Origin: Marmoricola sp. Leaf446
Lineage (GTDB): Bacteria > Actinomycetota > Actinomycetes > Propionibacteriales > Nocardioidaceae
Length of the DNA: 64,000 bases
NCBI RefSeq assembly: GCF_001424755.1
Contig: NZ_LMRF01000001.1
Coordinates: 970,328 to 1,034,327, forward strand
Direction: 5' to 3'
The position numbers and the translations under genes were made by a program. Shown in pieces: positions 22,386 to 30,510 of the stretch (positions are counted from its first letter, which is position 1; each line of letters opens with the position of its first letter). The notes beneath the pieces are model-generated. The model did no database searches. It was not told the DNA's origin and was given only the letters and a program-made list of their open reading frames with translations.

Positions 22386-23600
22386 GTGACCCCGCCACCC
22401 ACCGCCACCGCCGACCTCGCGCAGGCCGTGGTCGAGGGGGTCCGTGACCGCGAGGAGCTGCTCGTCGAGGTCCGCCGCGACCTCCACGCGCACCCCGAGC
22501 TGTCGTGGTCCGAGCACCGCACCGCGGCCCTGGTCGCCAAGCACCTCGAGCACGCCGGCCTCGACCCGCGCCCGATGCCGCGCGGCGGGCTACTCGTCGA
22601 GGTGGGTGGCGCCCACGACGGGCCGACGGTGGCGCTGCGCGCCGACCTCGACGCCCTCCCGGTCGACGACCGCACCGGCGACCCGTGGGCCAGCACCGTG
22701 CCCGGCGTCGCCCACGCCTGCGGCCACGACGTCCACACCACCGCGCTGCTGGGCGCCGGGCTGGCCCTGGCCGCCCACGCCGACCGGCTTCCCGGCCGGG
22801 TGCGCCTGGTCTTCCAGCCGGCCGAGGAGATCATGCCCGGCGGGGCGCTGATGGCCATCGACGCCGGCGCGCTCGACGGTGTCAGCCGCATCTTCGGCCT
22901 CCACGTCGACCCGACCCTCGACGTCGGCACGGTCGGGCTGCGCGAGGGCCCGCTGACCGGCGCGGCCGACCACCTCGACGTCGTGCTCACCGGAAAGGGC
23001 GGGCACACCTCGCGCCCCCACCTGACCGAGGACCTCACCTTCGCGCTCGGCAAGCTCGTCACCGAGCTGCCGGCCGTGCTCTCGCGGCGGCTCGACCCCC
23101 GCGCCGGGGCCAGCGTGGTGTGGGGACTGGTCCAGGCCGGTTCGGCCGTCAACGTGATCCCCTCGACCGGTCGCGCGGGCGGCACCGTGCGGATGCTGGA
23201 CGCCGTCGCGTGGGCCGACGCCGAGCAGCTGGTGAGCGACATCATCGAGCAGATCGTCGAGCCCTACGGCGTCGAGCCGGTCATCCGCTACGTCCGCGGC
23301 GTGCCCCCGGTGGTCAACGAGCCCCGGTCCACGCAGCTGCTGGGCCGCGCCGTGCGCGACGTCCTGGGCGAGGAGGCCGCCGTGGGCACCACGCAGAGCC
23401 TCGGCGGCGAGGACTTCGCGTGGTACGTCGACACGGTGCCCGGCGCGATGGGCCGGCTTGGCGTGCGCACGCCGGGCGGACCGACGTACGACCTGCACCA
23501 GGGGGACCTGCGCATCGACGAGCGCGCGACGGTCGTCGGGGCGGGTGTCCTGGCGGCCGCGGCCCTGGCCTCGCTGGCCGCCGAGGTCACCGACCGATAA
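22386..23600 (+). CDS. M20 family amidohydrolase (hippurate hydrolase-like)
   Basis: The 404-residue metallopeptidase-family hydrolase has RRDLHAHPELSWSEH near 29, ALRADLDALPV near 80, the metal-binding VAHACGHDVHTTALLGAG near 110 and VFQPAEEIMPGGAL near 140, with the proton-shuttling Glu pair. The dimerisation domain starts near 190 (GKGGHTSRPH). Members cleave amide bonds of N-acyl amino acids, hippurate or peptides; the exact substrate is unknown. The GTG start is chosen because TACCCT (22373-22378) lies 7 nt upstream. It follows meaB after 88 bp and is probably an independent transcript. Confidence 0.85.
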   Translation: MTPPPTATADLAQAVVEGVRDREELLVEVRRDLHAHPELSWSEHRTAALVAKHLEHAGLDPRPMPRGGLLVEVGGAHDGPTVALRADLDALPVDDRTGDPWASTVPGVAHACGHDVHTTALLGAGLALAAHADRLPGRVRLVFQPAEEIMPGGALMAIDAGALDGVSRIFGLHVDPTLDVGTVGLREGPLTGAADHLDVVLTGKGGHTSRPHLTEDLTFALGKLVTELPAVLSRRLDPRAGASVVWGLVQAGSAVNVIPSTGRAGGTVRMLDAVAWADAEQLVSDIIEQIVEPYGVEPVIRYVRGVPPVVNEPRSTQLLGRAVRDVLGEEAAVGTTQSLGGEDFAWYVDTVPGAMGRLGVRTPGGPTYDLHQGDLRIDERATVVGAGVLAAAALASLAAEVTDR

Positions 23601-23650
23601 CACTTGCCGTCCACCCCTCGCCACCGGTAGGTGCGGCCCACCGGCTCGCT

Positions 23651-23656
23651 TAGGGT
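23651..23656 (+). promoter_or_regulatory. -10 element TAGGGT before the BmpA-type lipoprotein gene
   Basis: TAGGGT lies about 40 bp before an AGGAGG (23693-23698), so this promoter, unlike many here, gives an mRNA with a 5' leader and a ribosome-binding site. Confidence 0.45.
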
Positions 23657-23702
23657 GCGTCGAGACGTGCCGGCCCGTGGCACCCGAGACCCAGGAGGCA
23701 TC

Positions 23703-24815
23703 TTGCGTCGCATGAGCAAGATCGCGGCAGTGACCATGGTGGGGGCCCTCGCCCTGACCGGGTGTGGCAGCAATAGCGGCGGTGGCGGTGGGGGCGGCAG
23801 CAGCAGCTCCGGCGGCTCGGCCTCCGAGGACGTCTGCAAGTCCAAGACGGACGGCGACGGTCCCAAGATCGGCCTGGCGTACGACGTCGGCGGCCGGGGC
23901 GACCAGTCCTTCAACGACTCCGCCTACGCCGGTCTCGAGAAGGCCGTCGAGGACCTCGACGCCACCTGCGTCGAGGCCAACGCCCAGACCGACGACAACG
24001 ACACCACCCGCGCCGAGCGGCTGCGCACGCTGGCCGAGGGCGGCGTGAACCCCGTCATCGCGGTCGGCTACCTCTACTCCCCGGCCGCGGCCAAGGTCGC
24101 GCCGGAGTACCCCGACGTCGACTTCGCGGTCATCGACGGCTACGCCAGCACCATCGCCACCGACGCGACCAACCTCGCCGACCTGACCTTCGCGGAGAAC
24201 GAGGGCTCCTACCTCGTCGGCGTCGCCGCGGCGCTGGAGTCCAAGAGCGGCAAGATCGGGTTCGTGGGCGGCGTCGACGGCGAGCTGATCCAGAAGTTCG
24301 AGGCGGGCTACGTCGCCGGTGCGAAGTCGGTCAAGCCCGACATCGACATCGCGATCCAGTACCTCACCCAGGACCAGGCCGACGCCGCGACGGGCTACGA
24401 GAACCCGTCCGGTGGCAAGGCGGCGGCCGAGGCGATGTACCAGGACGGCGCCGACGTGGTCTACCACGCCGCGGGCAAGTCGGGGCTGGGTGTCTTCCAG
24501 GCCGCGGCCGCGGCCGGCGACGGCAACTGGGCGATCGGGGTCGACTCCGACCAGTACCTCACCGCGCCGAAGGACCAGCAGCCCCGCATCCTGACCTCGA
24601 TGCTCAAGCGCATCGACACCGCGGTGCTCGAGGCCGGCAAGGCCGTCCAGGACGACAGCTGGAAGTCCGGGTTCGTGACCTACGACCTCAAGAGCGACGG
24701 CGTGGGCTACTCCACCTCGGGCGGTTTCGTCGACGACCTGAAGACGCAGATCGACGAGGCGGCCGACCAGATCAAGAGCGGCGAGGTCACGGTCCCCGCG
24801 AAGCCGGAGAACTGA
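23703..24815 (+). CDS. BMP family nucleoside-binding lipoprotein
   Basis: The ~370-residue substrate-binding protein belongs to the BmpA/PnrA family and probably captures purine or pyrimidine nucleosides outside the membrane. It starts with a basic stretch, a hydrophobic helix and a lipobox LTGC near residue 22-25, then a Gly/Ser-rich tether. The mature part has IGLAYDVGGRGDQSFNDSAYAGL and the ligand-site region NLADLTFAENEGSYLVGVAAAL. TTG at 23703 is 4 nt after AGGAGG and ATG at 23712 is 13 nt after it; either could be the start, with TTG slightly favoured. It heads the ABC transporter operon. Confidence 0.92.
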   Translation: MRRMSKIAAVTMVGALALTGCGSNSGGGGGGGSSSSGGSASEDVCKSKTDGDGPKIGLAYDVGGRGDQSFNDSAYAGLEKAVEDLDATCVEANAQTDDNDTTRAERLRTLAEGGVNPVIAVGYLYSPAAAKVAPEYPDVDFAVIDGYASTIATDATNLADLTFAENEGSYLVGVAAALESKSGKIGFVGGVDGELIQKFEAGYVAGAKSVKPDIDIAIQYLTQDQADAATGYENPSGGKAAAEAMYQDGADVVYHAAGKSGLGVFQAAAAAGDGNWAIGVDSDQYLTAPKDQQPRILTSMLKRIDTAVLEAGKAVQDDSWKSGFVTYDLKSDGVGYSTSGGFVDDLKTQIDEAADQIKSGEVTVPAKPEN

Positions 24816-24853
24816 CCCCACGCTCCGGCCCGCTGCAGGGCCACGAGCAGTGA

Positions 24854-24895
24854 CCAGGTGCCCGGGCGACCCGTAGGGTCTGCCCGGGCACCTGG
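24854..24895 (+). terminator. Strong hairpin between lipoprotein and ABC ATPase genes
   Basis: Perfect 14-bp arms (24854-24867, CCAGGTGCCCGGGC, and 24882-24895) with a 14-nt loop and no T-tract. Inside an operon this could partially terminate transcription or protect the upstream mRNA, giving more binding protein than transporter. Confidence 0.6.
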
Positions 24896-24937
24896 CTGTA
24901 GCGCCACCTGGCACACCCACCGAGGAGGAGGCGGACC

Positions 24938-26515
24938 GTGTCGACCAGCACCGGCTCGCAGACGCAGGCGGGCCGCACCCGCACCCCGGCCATCGAGCTG
25001 CGGGGCATCGGCAAGCGCTTCCCCGGCGTGATCGCCAACCACGACGTCGACATCACGATCGAGAGCGGCACCATCCACGCCCTCGTGGGGGAGAACGGTG
25101 CCGGCAAGTCGACCCTGATGAAGATCCTGTACGGCGTGCAGCGGCCCGACGACGGCACCATCACCGTCGAGGGCCAGCAGGTCACGCTGTCCACCCCGGC
25201 CGACGCGATCGCGCGCGGCATCGGGATGGTCTTCCAGCACTTCATGCTGGCCGACAACCTCACCGTCCTGGAGAACGTCACCCTGGGCGCGGAGAAGCTG
25301 CACGGCATCGGCGACGCCGCGCGCGCCCGGATCGTGGAGATCTCCGAGCAGTACGGCTTCGGCCTCGACCCCGACGAGCTCGTCGAGACCCTCGGCGTCG
25401 GCGAGCGGCAGCGCGTGGAGATCCTCAAGGTGCTCTACCGCGGCGCCCGCATCATCATCCTCGACGAGCCCACTGCCGTGCTGGTGCCGCAGGAGGTCGA
25501 CGCCCTGTTCGACAACCTTCGGCTGCTGCGCGAGGAGGGCAACACCCTCATCTTCATCTCCCACAAGCTCGACGAGGTCCGGGCCGTCGCCGACCGGATC
25601 ACGGTCATCCGCCGCGGCACCACCGTCGCCTCCGTCGCCCCGGCCGAGGTGACCTCGCGCCAGCTCGCCGAGCTGATGGTCGGCAGCGAGCTGCCCTCGC
25701 CGAGCACGGGGGAGTCCACCGTCACCGACCGGGTGCTGCTCTCGGTGCGCGACCTCACCGTCCGTGACGCCCCCACCGTCCCCGGCCAGACGGTCGGCCG
25801 GGCGGTGCTCGCCGACGTCTCCTTCGACATCCACGCCGGGGAGGTGCTGGGCATCGCGGGGGTCGAGGGCAACGGGCAGACCGAGCTCGTCGAGGCGCTC
25901 GTCGGGATGCGCCGCCCGGAGCAGGGGTCGGTGCACCTCGCCGACCAGGACGTCAGCGAGTGGTCCACCCGTCGGCGCCGCGAGGCCGGCATCGGCTACG
26001 TGCCCGAGGACCGCCACCGCCACGGCCTGCTCCTGGACTCGCCGCTGTGGGAGAACCGCATCCTGGGCCACCAGACCAGGCCCCCGTCGGTCAGGGGCGG
26101 CTGGCTCGACGTCCGCGGCTCGCGCAAGGACTCCACCCGCATCGTGGAGCAGTACGACGTCCGCACCCCCGGCATCGACACCACCGCCCGGGCGCTGTCG
26201 GGCGGCAACCAGCAGAAGTTCATCGTCGGCCGCGAGATGAGCGGCGACCCGGTGCTCCTGGTGGCCGCGCACCCGACCCGCGGCGTCGACGTCGGCGCCC
26301 AGGCGCAGATCTGGCAGCACGTCAAGGACGCCCGGCGCGAGGGGCTGGCCGTGCTGCTCGTCTCGGCCGACCTCGACGAGCTGATCGGCCTGTCCGACAC
26401 CATCCGGGTGATGCTGCGGGGGCGCCTGGTCGGCGACTTCGACCCGCAGACCGTCACCCCCCAGGAGCTCGGCTCGGCGATGACCGGGGCCGGCGACGAG
26501 GAGACCGCACGATGA
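24938..26515 (+). CDS. Nucleoside ABC transporter ATP-binding protein (two ATPase domains)
   Basis: The 525-residue protein carries two fused ABC ATPase domains, as in the NupA/YufO/RbsA type. Domain 1 (about 20-250) has Walker A GENGAGKST, a signature region TLGVGERQRVEILKVL and Walker B IIILDEPTAVL. Domain 2 (about 265-510) has GVEGNGQTELVEALVG, ALSGGNQQKFIVGREM and LLVAAHPTRGVD, where the Walker B Glu position is degenerate, as is common for this class. It powers the two permeases that follow. The GTG start has a GAGGAGGAGG ribosome-binding site. Its 3' end overlaps the first permease by 4 nt. Confidence 0.93.
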   Translation: MSTSTGSQTQAGRTRTPAIELRGIGKRFPGVIANHDVDITIESGTIHALVGENGAGKSTLMKILYGVQRPDDGTITVEGQQVTLSTPADAIARGIGMVFQHFMLADNLTVLENVTLGAEKLHGIGDAARARIVEISEQYGFGLDPDELVETLGVGERQRVEILKVLYRGARIIILDEPTAVLVPQEVDALFDNLRLLREEGNTLIFISHKLDEVRAVADRITVIRRGTTVASVAPAEVTSRQLAELMVGSELPSPSTGESTVTDRVLLSVRDLTVRDAPTVPGQTVGRAVLADVSFDIHAGEVLGIAGVEGNGQTELVEALVGMRRPEQGSVHLADQDVSEWSTRRRREAGIGYVPEDRHRHGLLLDSPLWENRILGHQTRPPSVRGGWLDVRGSRKDSTRIVEQYDVRTPGIDTTARALSGGNQQKFIVGREMSGDPVLLVAAHPTRGVDVGAQAQIWQHVKDARREGLAVLLVSADLDELIGLSDTIRVMLRGRLVGDFDPQTVTPQELGSAMTGAGDEETAR

Positions 26516-27633
26516 GCGTCGTACGCCGGGCCGTGGTCGTGCTCGCCGCCCCCGTCCTCGCCCTCGTGGTGGCCGGGCTGATCGTGAGCGGGCTGCTGCT
26601 CGCCACCGGCGACGACGTCGCGGGGTTCTGGCGGGTGATGACCACGGTGCCGAGCGAGCGCTCGATCGTGGCGATCATGAACCAGTCGACGATCCTCTAC
26701 GTCTCGGGCGTCGCGGCCGCGATCGGCTTCCGGATGAACCTGTTCAACATCGGCGTCGAGGGCCAGTACCGCCTCGGCGGGTTCGCGGCCGGCGCCTTCG
26801 CCGGCCAGGCCTGGCTGCCCGGCTACCTCAACACCGTCGTCGCGATCCTGGTCGCGATGCTGGTCGGCGCGCTGTGGGCCGGCATCGCCGGCGTGCTGCG
26901 CGCCTACCGCGGCGTCAGCGAGGTGATCTCCACGATCATGCTCAACGCCATCGCGGGGTCGCTGATCGGCTACCTGATCAAGCGCTGGGGCGAGAGCACC
27001 GGCAACGCGACCAACACCAAGGCCATGCCCGAGGGCAGCCGCATCGGCACCGTCGCGGTCTTCCCCGACAGCCCCGTGGAGCTCTACGGCCTGGGCCTGC
27101 TGGCGGTCGTCGTGGGCGTCGGCTTCTGGGTGCTGCTCAACCGGACCCGCTTCGGCTTCGACCTGCGGGCCACCGGCGCCTCGGAGTCGGCGGCCGTCGC
27201 GAGCGGCGTCGACACCCGCCGGATGATCGTGGTGACGATGCTGGTCTCGGGCGGCGTCGCCGGCCTGATCGGGCTGCCGGTGATGTTCTCGCAGTCCTAC
27301 AACTACGGCTCGTCGTTCCAGACCGGGCTCGGCTTCACCGGCATCGCGGTGGCGCTGCTCGGTCGCAACCACCCGGTGGGCATCGCCTTCGGCGCGCTGG
27401 TCTTCGCCTACCTCTCCCAGCAGGCCAACCTGCTCAACATCCAGGCCGGCATCAGCCCCGACATCATCGAGGCGACCCAGGGCATCATCGTGCTCGCCGT
27501 GGTGATCGCCTACGTCGTCGTGCGCCGCTACCGCGTCCGGCAGGAGCAGGCGCAGGTGGCCCGCCAGCTCGACGACGCCCCGCCCGGCGCCGCGCCCGCG
27601 TCAGCCGCGACCCCCGCCGGAGGTGCCCGATGA
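26512..27633 (+). CDS. Nucleoside ABC transporter permease 1
   Basis: The 373-residue membrane protein of the BPD_transp_2 (branched-chain amino acid/ribose/nucleoside) permease family has about eight to ten helices and the family motif FRMNLFNIGVEGQYRLGGFAAG near 76. The ATG overlaps the ATPase stop (ATGA) and its own stop overlaps the next permease, so ATPase and both permeases are translationally linked. The C terminus is a short Arg/Gln- then Ala/Pro-rich tail. It forms a heterodimeric channel with permease 2. Confidence 0.92.
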   Translation: MSVVRRAVVVLAAPVLALVVAGLIVSGLLLATGDDVAGFWRVMTTVPSERSIVAIMNQSTILYVSGVAAAIGFRMNLFNIGVEGQYRLGGFAAGAFAGQAWLPGYLNTVVAILVAMLVGALWAGIAGVLRAYRGVSEVISTIMLNAIAGSLIGYLIKRWGESTGNATNTKAMPEGSRIGTVAVFPDSPVELYGLGLLAVVVGVGFWVLLNRTRFGFDLRATGASESAAVASGVDTRRMIVVTMLVSGGVAGLIGLPVMFSQSYNYGSSFQTGLGFTGIAVALLGRNHPVGIAFGALVFAYLSQQANLLNIQAGISPDIIEATQGIIVLAVVIAYVVVRRYRVRQEQAQVARQLDDAPPGAAPASAATPAGGAR

Positions 27634-28898
27634 GCGTCCCCACCACGGCGACCGGCGGCGCCGGAGCCCCTGCCCCCCAGGGTGACCCCGCCCCGCACCG
27701 GGGGCTGCGGCTGCTCGGCATCGGGGTGGGCGTGTTCCTGCTGCTGTGCCTGGTGCGGGTGGTCACCGGCGCCGGCCCGCTCACCTCGTTCGGCACCCTC
27801 GCGCTGACGCTGACCGCGGCGACCCCGATCGTGATGGCCGGTCTGGGCGGGCTGTGGTCCGAGCGCGCGGGCGTGGTCAACATCGGGCTCGAGGGCATGA
27901 TGATCCTCGGCACCCTGGGCGCCGGCTACATCGGCTACCACTACGGCTGGGTGGCCGGGGTCCTCGGCGCGGTGATCTTCGGCGTCGTCGGCGGCGCGCT
28001 GCACGCGCTCGCCACGGTCGTCTTCGGCGTCGACCACATCGTCTCCGGGGTGGCGATCAACATCATCGCGCTCGGCATCTCCGGCTTCCTGGCCGAGGTC
28101 TGGTTCTCCGCGCTCCCGGGCGGCGGGCCGACCCAGTCACCGCCGCTGCCGGCGGTGCCGCGGATCGACGTGCCCTTCCTCGCCGAGCCGGCCAAGGCGC
28201 TGGCCGACCGCGGCTGGTTCGTGCTCAGCGACCTCGCCGGCCTGGCCGAGGTGTTCACCCGCAACCTCTCGCTGCTGCACGTCGTGGGCCTGCTGCTGCT
28301 CCCGGCCAGCTACTGGCTGCTGTGGCGCACCCGGTTCGGGCTGCGGCTGCGCTCGGTCGGCGAGGCCCCCGCGGCCGCGGAGTCGCTCGGCGTCGACGTC
28401 ATCCGCTACAAGATCGTCGCGGTCCTGGTCTCCGGCGCCCTGGCCGGCCTGGGCGGCGCGATGATCGCGATGGTGTCCTCCTCGGGCTTCCAGGTCGGGA
28501 TGAGCAGCGGCATCGGCTACATCGGCCTCGCCGCGATGATCTTCGGCAACTGGCGGCCCACCGGCCTGCTCGTCGGCGCGCTGCTGTTCGGCTACACCCA
28601 GGCGCTGCCGTTCCGCGACGGCCCCGAGACCGTGCACGCGCTGCTCCTGCTCGTCGGCGTGCTGCTGGTCGTGGTCGCCGTCGTGCAGGTGGTGCGTCGC
28701 AAGGGCCGCACGGCGGTCTGGCTCGGGGTCTTCGCCGTGGCGTTCCTCGCCTGGTTCGCCAGCACCGACGTCGTGCCCTCGGACTTCACCCGGATGTCGC
28801 CCTACGTCACCACGCTGCTCGTGCTCGCCCTGGCCTCGCAGCGGCTGCGGATGCCTGCGGCCGACGGCGTGATCTACCGCAAGGGCTCGGCCGGGTGA
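27630..28898 (+). CDS. Nucleoside ABC transporter permease 2
   Basis: The 422-residue second permease of the same family carries the motif SERAGVVNIGLEGMMILGTLGAGY near 77 and MSSGIGYIGLAAMIFGNWRPTG near 290. It has about ten hydrophobic segments, the last two or three beyond the usual family end (near 335-400), so it is longer than permease 1. The ATG overlaps the upstream stop by 4 nt and the cytidine deaminase start overlaps its stop by 4 nt (GTGA), tying uptake directly to catabolism of imported nucleosides. Confidence 0.92.
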   Translation: MSVPTTATGGAGAPAPQGDPAPHRGLRLLGIGVGVFLLLCLVRVVTGAGPLTSFGTLALTLTAATPIVMAGLGGLWSERAGVVNIGLEGMMILGTLGAGYIGYHYGWVAGVLGAVIFGVVGGALHALATVVFGVDHIVSGVAINIIALGISGFLAEVWFSALPGGGPTQSPPLPAVPRIDVPFLAEPAKALADRGWFVLSDLAGLAEVFTRNLSLLHVVGLLLLPASYWLLWRTRFGLRLRSVGEAPAAAESLGVDVIRYKIVAVLVSGALAGLGGAMIAMVSSSGFQVGMSSGIGYIGLAAMIFGNWRPTGLLVGALLFGYTQALPFRDGPETVHALLLLVGVLLVVVAVVQVVRRKGRTAVWLGVFAVAFLAWFASTDVVPSDFTRMSPYVTTLLVLALASQRLRMPAADGVIYRKGSAG

Positions 28899-29302
28899 GC
28901 GTGACCCCCGACGAGCCCGCCGGCGGCTGGGAGGCGCTCCGGGCCGAGGCGGTCGCCGCGTCCGCGCACGCCTACGCGCCGTACTCCCGCTTCCGCGTCG
29001 GCGCTGCCGCGCTCGTCGACGACGGCCGCGTGGTCTCGGGCTGCAACGTCGAGAACGCGGCGTACGGCGTGGCGCTGTGCGCCGAGTGCGGTCTGGTCTC
29101 CCAGCTGCACCGCAGTGGCGGCGGCCGGCTCACCCACTTCGTGTGCGTCGACGGCGAGGAGCGGCTGATCATGCCGTGCGGTCGCTGTCGGCAGCTGCTG
29201 TGGGAGAACGGCGGTCCCGACCTGCTGCTGCTCACCGGGCGCGGCGTACGACGGATGGACGAGGTGCTGCCCGATGCGTTCGGCGCCGACGACCTCGGTT
29301 GA
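28895..29302 (+). CDS. cdd: Cytidine deaminase
   Basis: The 135-residue zinc enzyme deaminates cytidine and deoxycytidine to uridine and deoxyuridine. The active site is visible: C62-A-E64 (ligand and catalytic Glu) and P94-C95-G-R-C98. The substrate-binding NVENAAYG is at 51-58. The length is that of the homotetrameric class. The GTG start overlaps the permease stop (GTGA). The gene belongs to the nucleoside uptake operon, so imported cytidine is deaminated at once. Its last 29 bp overlap the start of the P450 gene in another frame. Confidence 0.95.
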   Translation: MSVTPDEPAGGWEALRAEAVAASAHAYAPYSRFRVGAAALVDDGRVVSGCNVENAAYGVALCAECGLVSQLHRSGGGRLTHFVCVDGEERLIMPCGRCRQLLWENGGPDLLLLTGRGVRRMDEVLPDAFGADDLG

Positions 29303-30434
29303 CCTGACCTCGGCCGCCGTCGTGGCCGACCCCTACCCGGTGCTGGCCGCCGAGCGGGCGCAGCACGCGGTCGCCCGGCACGAGGACACCGGCACCTGGC
29401 TGGCGTTCTCCCACGCCGCCGCCGGGGCGGTGCTGCGCGACCGGCGGCTGGGCCGGATCTGGCGCGACCGCGAGCCCGCGGCCTACCTCGAGCCGTTCAA
29501 CCTGCTCCACCGCCACCAGATGATGGAGAACGAGCCGCCCGAGCACACCCGGCTGCGCCGGGCCGTGGCCGGCGCGTTCAACCGCGGCCACGTCGAGCGG
29601 CTGCGCCCCCGGGTGCGGGAGCTGGCGGCGGGGCTGCTGGCCGAGGTCGACCGGTCGGGCTTCGACGTGCTCGCGTCGTACGCCGAGCCGCTGCCCGTCC
29701 TGGTCATCGCCGAGCTCGTGGGGCTGGACCGCGCCGACGTTCCGTCGCTGCGGCGCTGGTCGCAGGCGATCGTGCGGATGTACGAGCCCGCGCCCTCGCC
29801 GGCCACCGTGGACGCGGCCGTGTCGGCGGCGACCGAGTTCGCCGACCTGGTGCGCGAGCACGTGCAGCGGCGCCGCACCCACCCCGGCGAGGACCTCACC
29901 ACCGACCTGCTGGCCGCCGGACTGTCCGAGGTCGAGCTGGTCGCCGCCGTCGTGCTGCTGCTCAACGCCGGCCACGAGGCCTCGGTCAACGTCTTCGGCA
30001 ACGGGCTCGTCGCCGCGCTGCGCCACGGCGTGCGGCTCGGCGAGGTCGAGGACCTGCCCGTCCTGGTGGAGGAGATGCTGCGCTTCGACTCGGCGCTGCA
30101 ACTCTTCGAGCGCACCGCCACCACCGACGTCGAGGTCGGCGGCGTGGTCGTCGCGGAGGGCGAGCGGGTGGCGGCGCTGCTCGGCGCGGCCAACCGCGAC
30201 CCGGCGGTGTTCGCCGAGCCCGACCGCTTCGACCCCGCGCGGGCGACCAACCCGCACCTCGCCTTCGGCGCCGGCCTGCACTTCTGCCTCGGCGCGCCGC
30301 TGGCCCGGATGGAGCTGGTCGAGTCGCTCGCCGCGCTGGGCTCCACGTTCCCGGACCTGGCGCTCGCGGGCGAGCCGACCGGCCGGGGCACGTTCGTGCT
30401 GCGCGGCTGGGCCGAGGTGCCGGTCACCGGCTGA
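29274..30434 (+). CDS. Cytochrome P450
   Basis: The 386-residue bacterial P450 has the haem-binding loop FGAGLHFCLGAPLAR (Cys338), the ExxR pair E267/R270 in VEEMLRF and the helix C region ENEPPEHTRLRRAVAGAF. In the I helix, N-A-G-H-E235-A236-S has Ala where most P450s have the oxygen-activating Thr. The ATG overlaps the end of cdd by 29 bp. No ferredoxin gene is adjacent. The substrate is unknown, and its place at the end of a nucleoside uptake operon is unusual. Confidence 0.93.
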   Translation: MRSAPTTSVDLTSAAVVADPYPVLAAERAQHAVARHEDTGTWLAFSHAAAGAVLRDRRLGRIWRDREPAAYLEPFNLLHRHQMMENEPPEHTRLRRAVAGAFNRGHVERLRPRVRELAAGLLAEVDRSGFDVLASYAEPLPVLVIAELVGLDRADVPSLRRWSQAIVRMYEPAPSPATVDAAVSAATEFADLVREHVQRRRTHPGEDLTTDLLAAGLSEVELVAAVVLLLNAGHEASVNVFGNGLVAALRHGVRLGEVEDLPVLVEEMLRFDSALQLFERTATTDVEVGGVVVAEGERVAALLGAANRDPAVFAEPDRFDPARATNPHLAFGAGLHFCLGAPLARMELVESLAALGSTFPDLALAGEPTGRGTFVLRGWAEVPVTG

Positions 30435-30445
30435 CCGGCGGCGCG

Positions 30446-30509
30446 GGTCGAGCCGGTCGCCGGTCGAGTCGGTCGCCGGTCGAGCCGGTCGCCGGTCGAG
30501 TCCGTCGCC
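30446..30509. repeat. Four tandem copies of a 16-bp repeat between convergent genes
   Basis: Units start at 30446, 30462, 30478 and 30494 and read GGTCGAGCCGGTCGCC with one or two substitutions (alternating GCC/GTC). The block fills almost all the space between the P450 stop and the MFS stop. Related GGTCGAGCC text recurs in the accE repeat. Confidence 0.85.
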
Positions 30510-30510
30510 C

